Assembly (NCBI GenBank): GCA_903824675.1
Contig: CAIJXV010000101.1
Span: 1 to 64,000 of the forward strand
Origin: an uncultured bacterium
Lineage (GTDB): Bacteria; Verrucomicrobiota; Kiritimatiellia; CAIKKV01; CAIJXV01
Direction: 5' to 3'
Length of the DNA: 64,000 bases
Shown here: in pieces, positions 62,351 through 64,000 of the stretch
Layout of the letters: each line of letters starts with the position of its first letter
Numbering within the stretch: position 1 is the stretch's first letter
Program-made: the position numbers and the translations under genes
The notes under the pieces: model-generated
What the model was told of the DNA's origin: nothing
Databases searched by the model: none
The model's input: the letters and a program-made list of their open reading frames with translations, nothing else

Positions 62351-63006
62351 GCGCGCATTATGCCAAAGGAGCGACCGAAGCGCAAGGCAGCGCTCGCAGC
62401 AGGTTGAAGCCAGACGGGTGTAAGATAAATTTCTTTAGAGTCCACTAAGAAACACACGAAAGGCGCGAAAGATGGGGATCGATGTGCCGGGTTGGAGGAG
62501 ATCAGCCACGCGATACGCGTGGCTGTACTGGAGATGCTAAAGTAAAGCCAGACCTACGGGCTGGCTCAGGGATATCCGCCACGTGATCGAAGCTGCGAAT
62601 GAATGAACATGGTTTTTGTATCCCGTACGGGTTTCTCCCTCCCCCGCGCCGGGGGGAGGGAGGAGCAGAATCCACGCGATACGCGTGGCTGTACTGGAGA
62701 TGCTGAAGTAAAGCCAGACCTACGGGCTGGCTTGGGAGGAGACCAGCCACGCGATCGAAGTTGCGAATGAGTGAACATGGGTTTCGAATCCATTACAGGC
62801 TCCTCCCTCCCCCCGGCGCGGGGGAGGGTTGGGGTGAGGGGGATCCATTCAAGTTTGGCCGCATCGTGAGGTGGAAGCGTTTTTATTCCTCCGTGTCCCC
62901 GTGCCTCCGTGGTGAACATCCGACATGCGATCATTCCTTTTGTACGCGAGGGGCTGAATCCGCTATAGGTTTGCCTCCGCGAAAGTCATCTGTTACAACT
63001 TGGCCC
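62351..63006. other. Intergenic stretch filled by repeats
   Basis: No gene is seen in these 656 bases. The middle holds two tandem repeat units (62506-62837). The outer parts contain phrases such as gtccactaagaaacacacg (from 62438) and cctccgtgtccccgtgcctc (from 62887), which look like parts of common intergenic repeats. Confidence 0.6.
62506..62837. repeat. Two tandem copies of a ~166-bp repeat with palindromes
   Basis: The unit 62506-62671 recurs at 62672-62837 with several changes. Each begins with the near-palindrome ccacgcgatacgcgtgg and includes agccagacctacgggctggct and a G+C-rich inverted repeat around gcgccggggggagg. A related inverted copy of the core lies at 38739-38789, so this is a dispersed, REP-like family. 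Confidence 0.85.
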
Positions 63007-63999
63007 ATGAAAATTGTCCTGATCGGCGCCGGCAGTTTTGTTTTTGCGCCCAGCCTTATGCACGACGCGATCATCGAGCATCGTCTGGAAGGACTCCATC
63101 TGGCCCTCGTAGACCCCCAGGTCGAGATGGCTGAATTGATGGCGGGGATTGGTCGGCAAATGGCCAAGGCCGTCGAACTCCAGGTCGAGGTTACGGCGCA
63201 TGCCCATCGGCTGGACTGCCTGGCCGGGGCCGACTTCGTCATCTGCTGTGCGGCGGTCCAGCTCCAGCGCCGTTTCGCGATGGATGTTGAGATTATTCAC
63301 CGCTTGGCCCCCGGTCACCTGGTGACCGAGTTCGGTGGGATTCAGGGTCTCAGCTATTCCCTGCGCCAGATTGCCCTGATTAAGGGACTGGCTGCTGACA
63401 TGCATCGGTTATGTCCTTCCGCCTGGTTGCTGTGTTCAGCCAACCCCCTGCCGCGGGTCTGCCAGGCTGCACACGAATTGGGTATTCCCACCGCCGGGTT
63501 CTGCTCGAACTCCATGGGGGGCTACGGGCTGATCGGGCAAATCCTGCGCAATCAGGGCGAGTCTTTTCCCTGGACAAAGACGGTCCGGCGCTACGAGGCG
63601 GTGATGGCGGGATTGAATCACATCTCATTCACCCTGGCACTGCTTGAACGCGAAACCGGTCGCGATGTCCTGGCGGACTTCATAGCCCAGGCCGGCCGGC
63701 AGGGCGCGTTCGACCACCGCACCGGACTGCTGATTGCCGAGACCGGGTATTGGCCGCCCAACGGTGAAGGCCATATGCGCGATTTTCTGCCGCCGGATGC
63801 GAAGAGTTGGCCGCTTGAGTTGGCTTCGCATGGGACGGATGCGGAACGGGCCGAACGCCTTCGCACGCTACGCGAGGCCGCCGCCGGAACCCGCCCCTGG
63901 GAACCACTGCTGGAACACCGGGCTTGGGAGAAACCCATGGATTTTGTCGCCGGACTTTCCGGCCTTGCGCCCACTCATTTCCATGCGCTGAATCTCGTG
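63007..63999 (+). CDS. Glycoside hydrolase family 4 protein (3' end outside window)
   Basis: The first 331 residues of a GH4 enzyme, open to the window edge. It starts MKIVLIGAGSFVFAPSLMHD, the NAD-binding start of GH4 alpha-galactosidases, 6-phospho-glucosidases and alpha-glucuronidases. Next come DFVICCAAVQ, the Asn-Pro segment SANPLPRVC, and FCSNSMGGYG, where GH4 enzymes have a metal-binding Cys-His pair. NHISF is also present. These enzymes use NAD and Mn in a redox-assisted cleavage. The substrate cannot be told. No strong ribosome binding site is seen before the ATG. Confidence 0.85.
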   Translation, partial: MKIVLIGAGSFVFAPSLMHDAIIEHRLEGLHLALVDPQVEMAELMAGIGRQMAKAVELQVEVTAHAHRLDCLAGADFVICCAAVQLQRRFAMDVEIIHRLAPGHLVTEFGGIQGLSYSLRQIALIKGLAADMHRLCPSAWLLCSANPLPRVCQAAHELGIPTAGFCSNSMGGYGLIGQILRNQGESFPWTKTVRRYEAVMAGLNHISFTLALLERETGRDVLADFIAQAGRQGAFDHRTGLLIAETGYWPPNGEGHMRDFLPPDAKSWPLELASHGTDAERAERLRTLREAAAGTRPWEPLLEHRAWEKPMDFVAGLSGLAPTHFHALNLV

Positions 64000-64000
64000 A

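Noticed and set aside
62506-62837. CRISPR array
   Set aside because: The repeat units are about 166 bases and adjoin without short spacers; no cas genes are present anywhere in the window.

Overview
The window is a 64 kb piece of a G+C-rich bacterial chromosome from a Gram-negative organism with an outer membrane. An LpxL/HtrB-type lipid A acyltransferase, an outer-membrane beta-barrel protein and a meso-diaminopimelate-type MurE (DNPR motif) support this. The mix of features points to the PVC group, most likely Verrucomicrobiota/Kiritimatiellota: a LysM protein inside the cell-wall cluster, a DUF4838 protein, GH2/GH4/GH57 sugar enzymes, an ECF sigma factor next to a membrane anti-sigma protein with a squalene-cyclase-like toroid, and a CstA transporter. 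The assignment is inferred from gene content; no rRNA is present to confirm it.

Layout. 1-1.3 kb: the end of a transposase and a VanX-like D-Ala-D-Ala dipeptidase. 1.9-13.3 kb: a division and cell wall (dcw) operon, mraZ-rsmH-ftsL-ftsI-murE-murF-mraY-murD-LysM-ftsW, closed by a hairpin terminator directly after ftsW, so murG, murC, ddl, ftsQ, ftsA and ftsZ are not here. 13.5-18.9 kb (minus strand): a glycine-rich RRM protein, a three-gene ABC exporter, a MITE-like element containing a tandem duplication, and a secreted alkaline-phosphatase-superfamily enzyme. 19-27 kb: rlmN, then a glycogen/alpha-glucan operon on the minus strand (GH133 debranching enzyme, a 60-residue SAP-like Cys-rich protein, a GT4/GT5-type glycosyltransferase, a GH57 enzyme with a histone-like tail), and a DUF4838 protein. 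27-30.3 kb (minus): rdgB, tRNA-Leu(GAG), a lipoprotein, ftsB and enolase.

30.4-31.6 kb is a decayed insertion sequence with clear inverted ends that supplies the last codons of a neighbouring S51 peptidase gene. 31.5-38.2 kb holds small-metabolism genes (PaaK-like ligase, PHP phosphoesterase, TIM-barrel isomerase, methyltransferase, bifunctional nuclease, mannitol-dehydrogenase-like oxidoreductase). 38.9-42.8 kb is a complete nickel uptake operon (NikR, outer-membrane protein, NikMN, NikQ, NikO) with a palindromic operator placed over its own promoter and ribosome binding site. 42.9-49.2 kb (minus): cstA, an exported protein of unknown function, guaB, an lpxL-like gene and a DUF362 ferredoxin-like protein. 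49.4-52.2 kb: a GH2 enzyme.

52.4-60.9 kb is the most unusual part. An ECF sigma factor and its probable anti-sigma protein, which carries a prenyltransferase/squalene-cyclase-like toroid, are packed start-to-stop with a partial ebo cluster (EboC UbiA-type prenyltransferase, EboF phosphodiesterase with a one-base frameshift, EboD dehydroquinate-synthase-like protein), then an MFS exporter and an amidohydrolase. 61-64 kb: a hypothetical protein, RNase HI, a repeat-rich intergenic stretch whose repeat unit recurs at 38.7 kb, and the start of a GH4 enzyme cut by the window edge.
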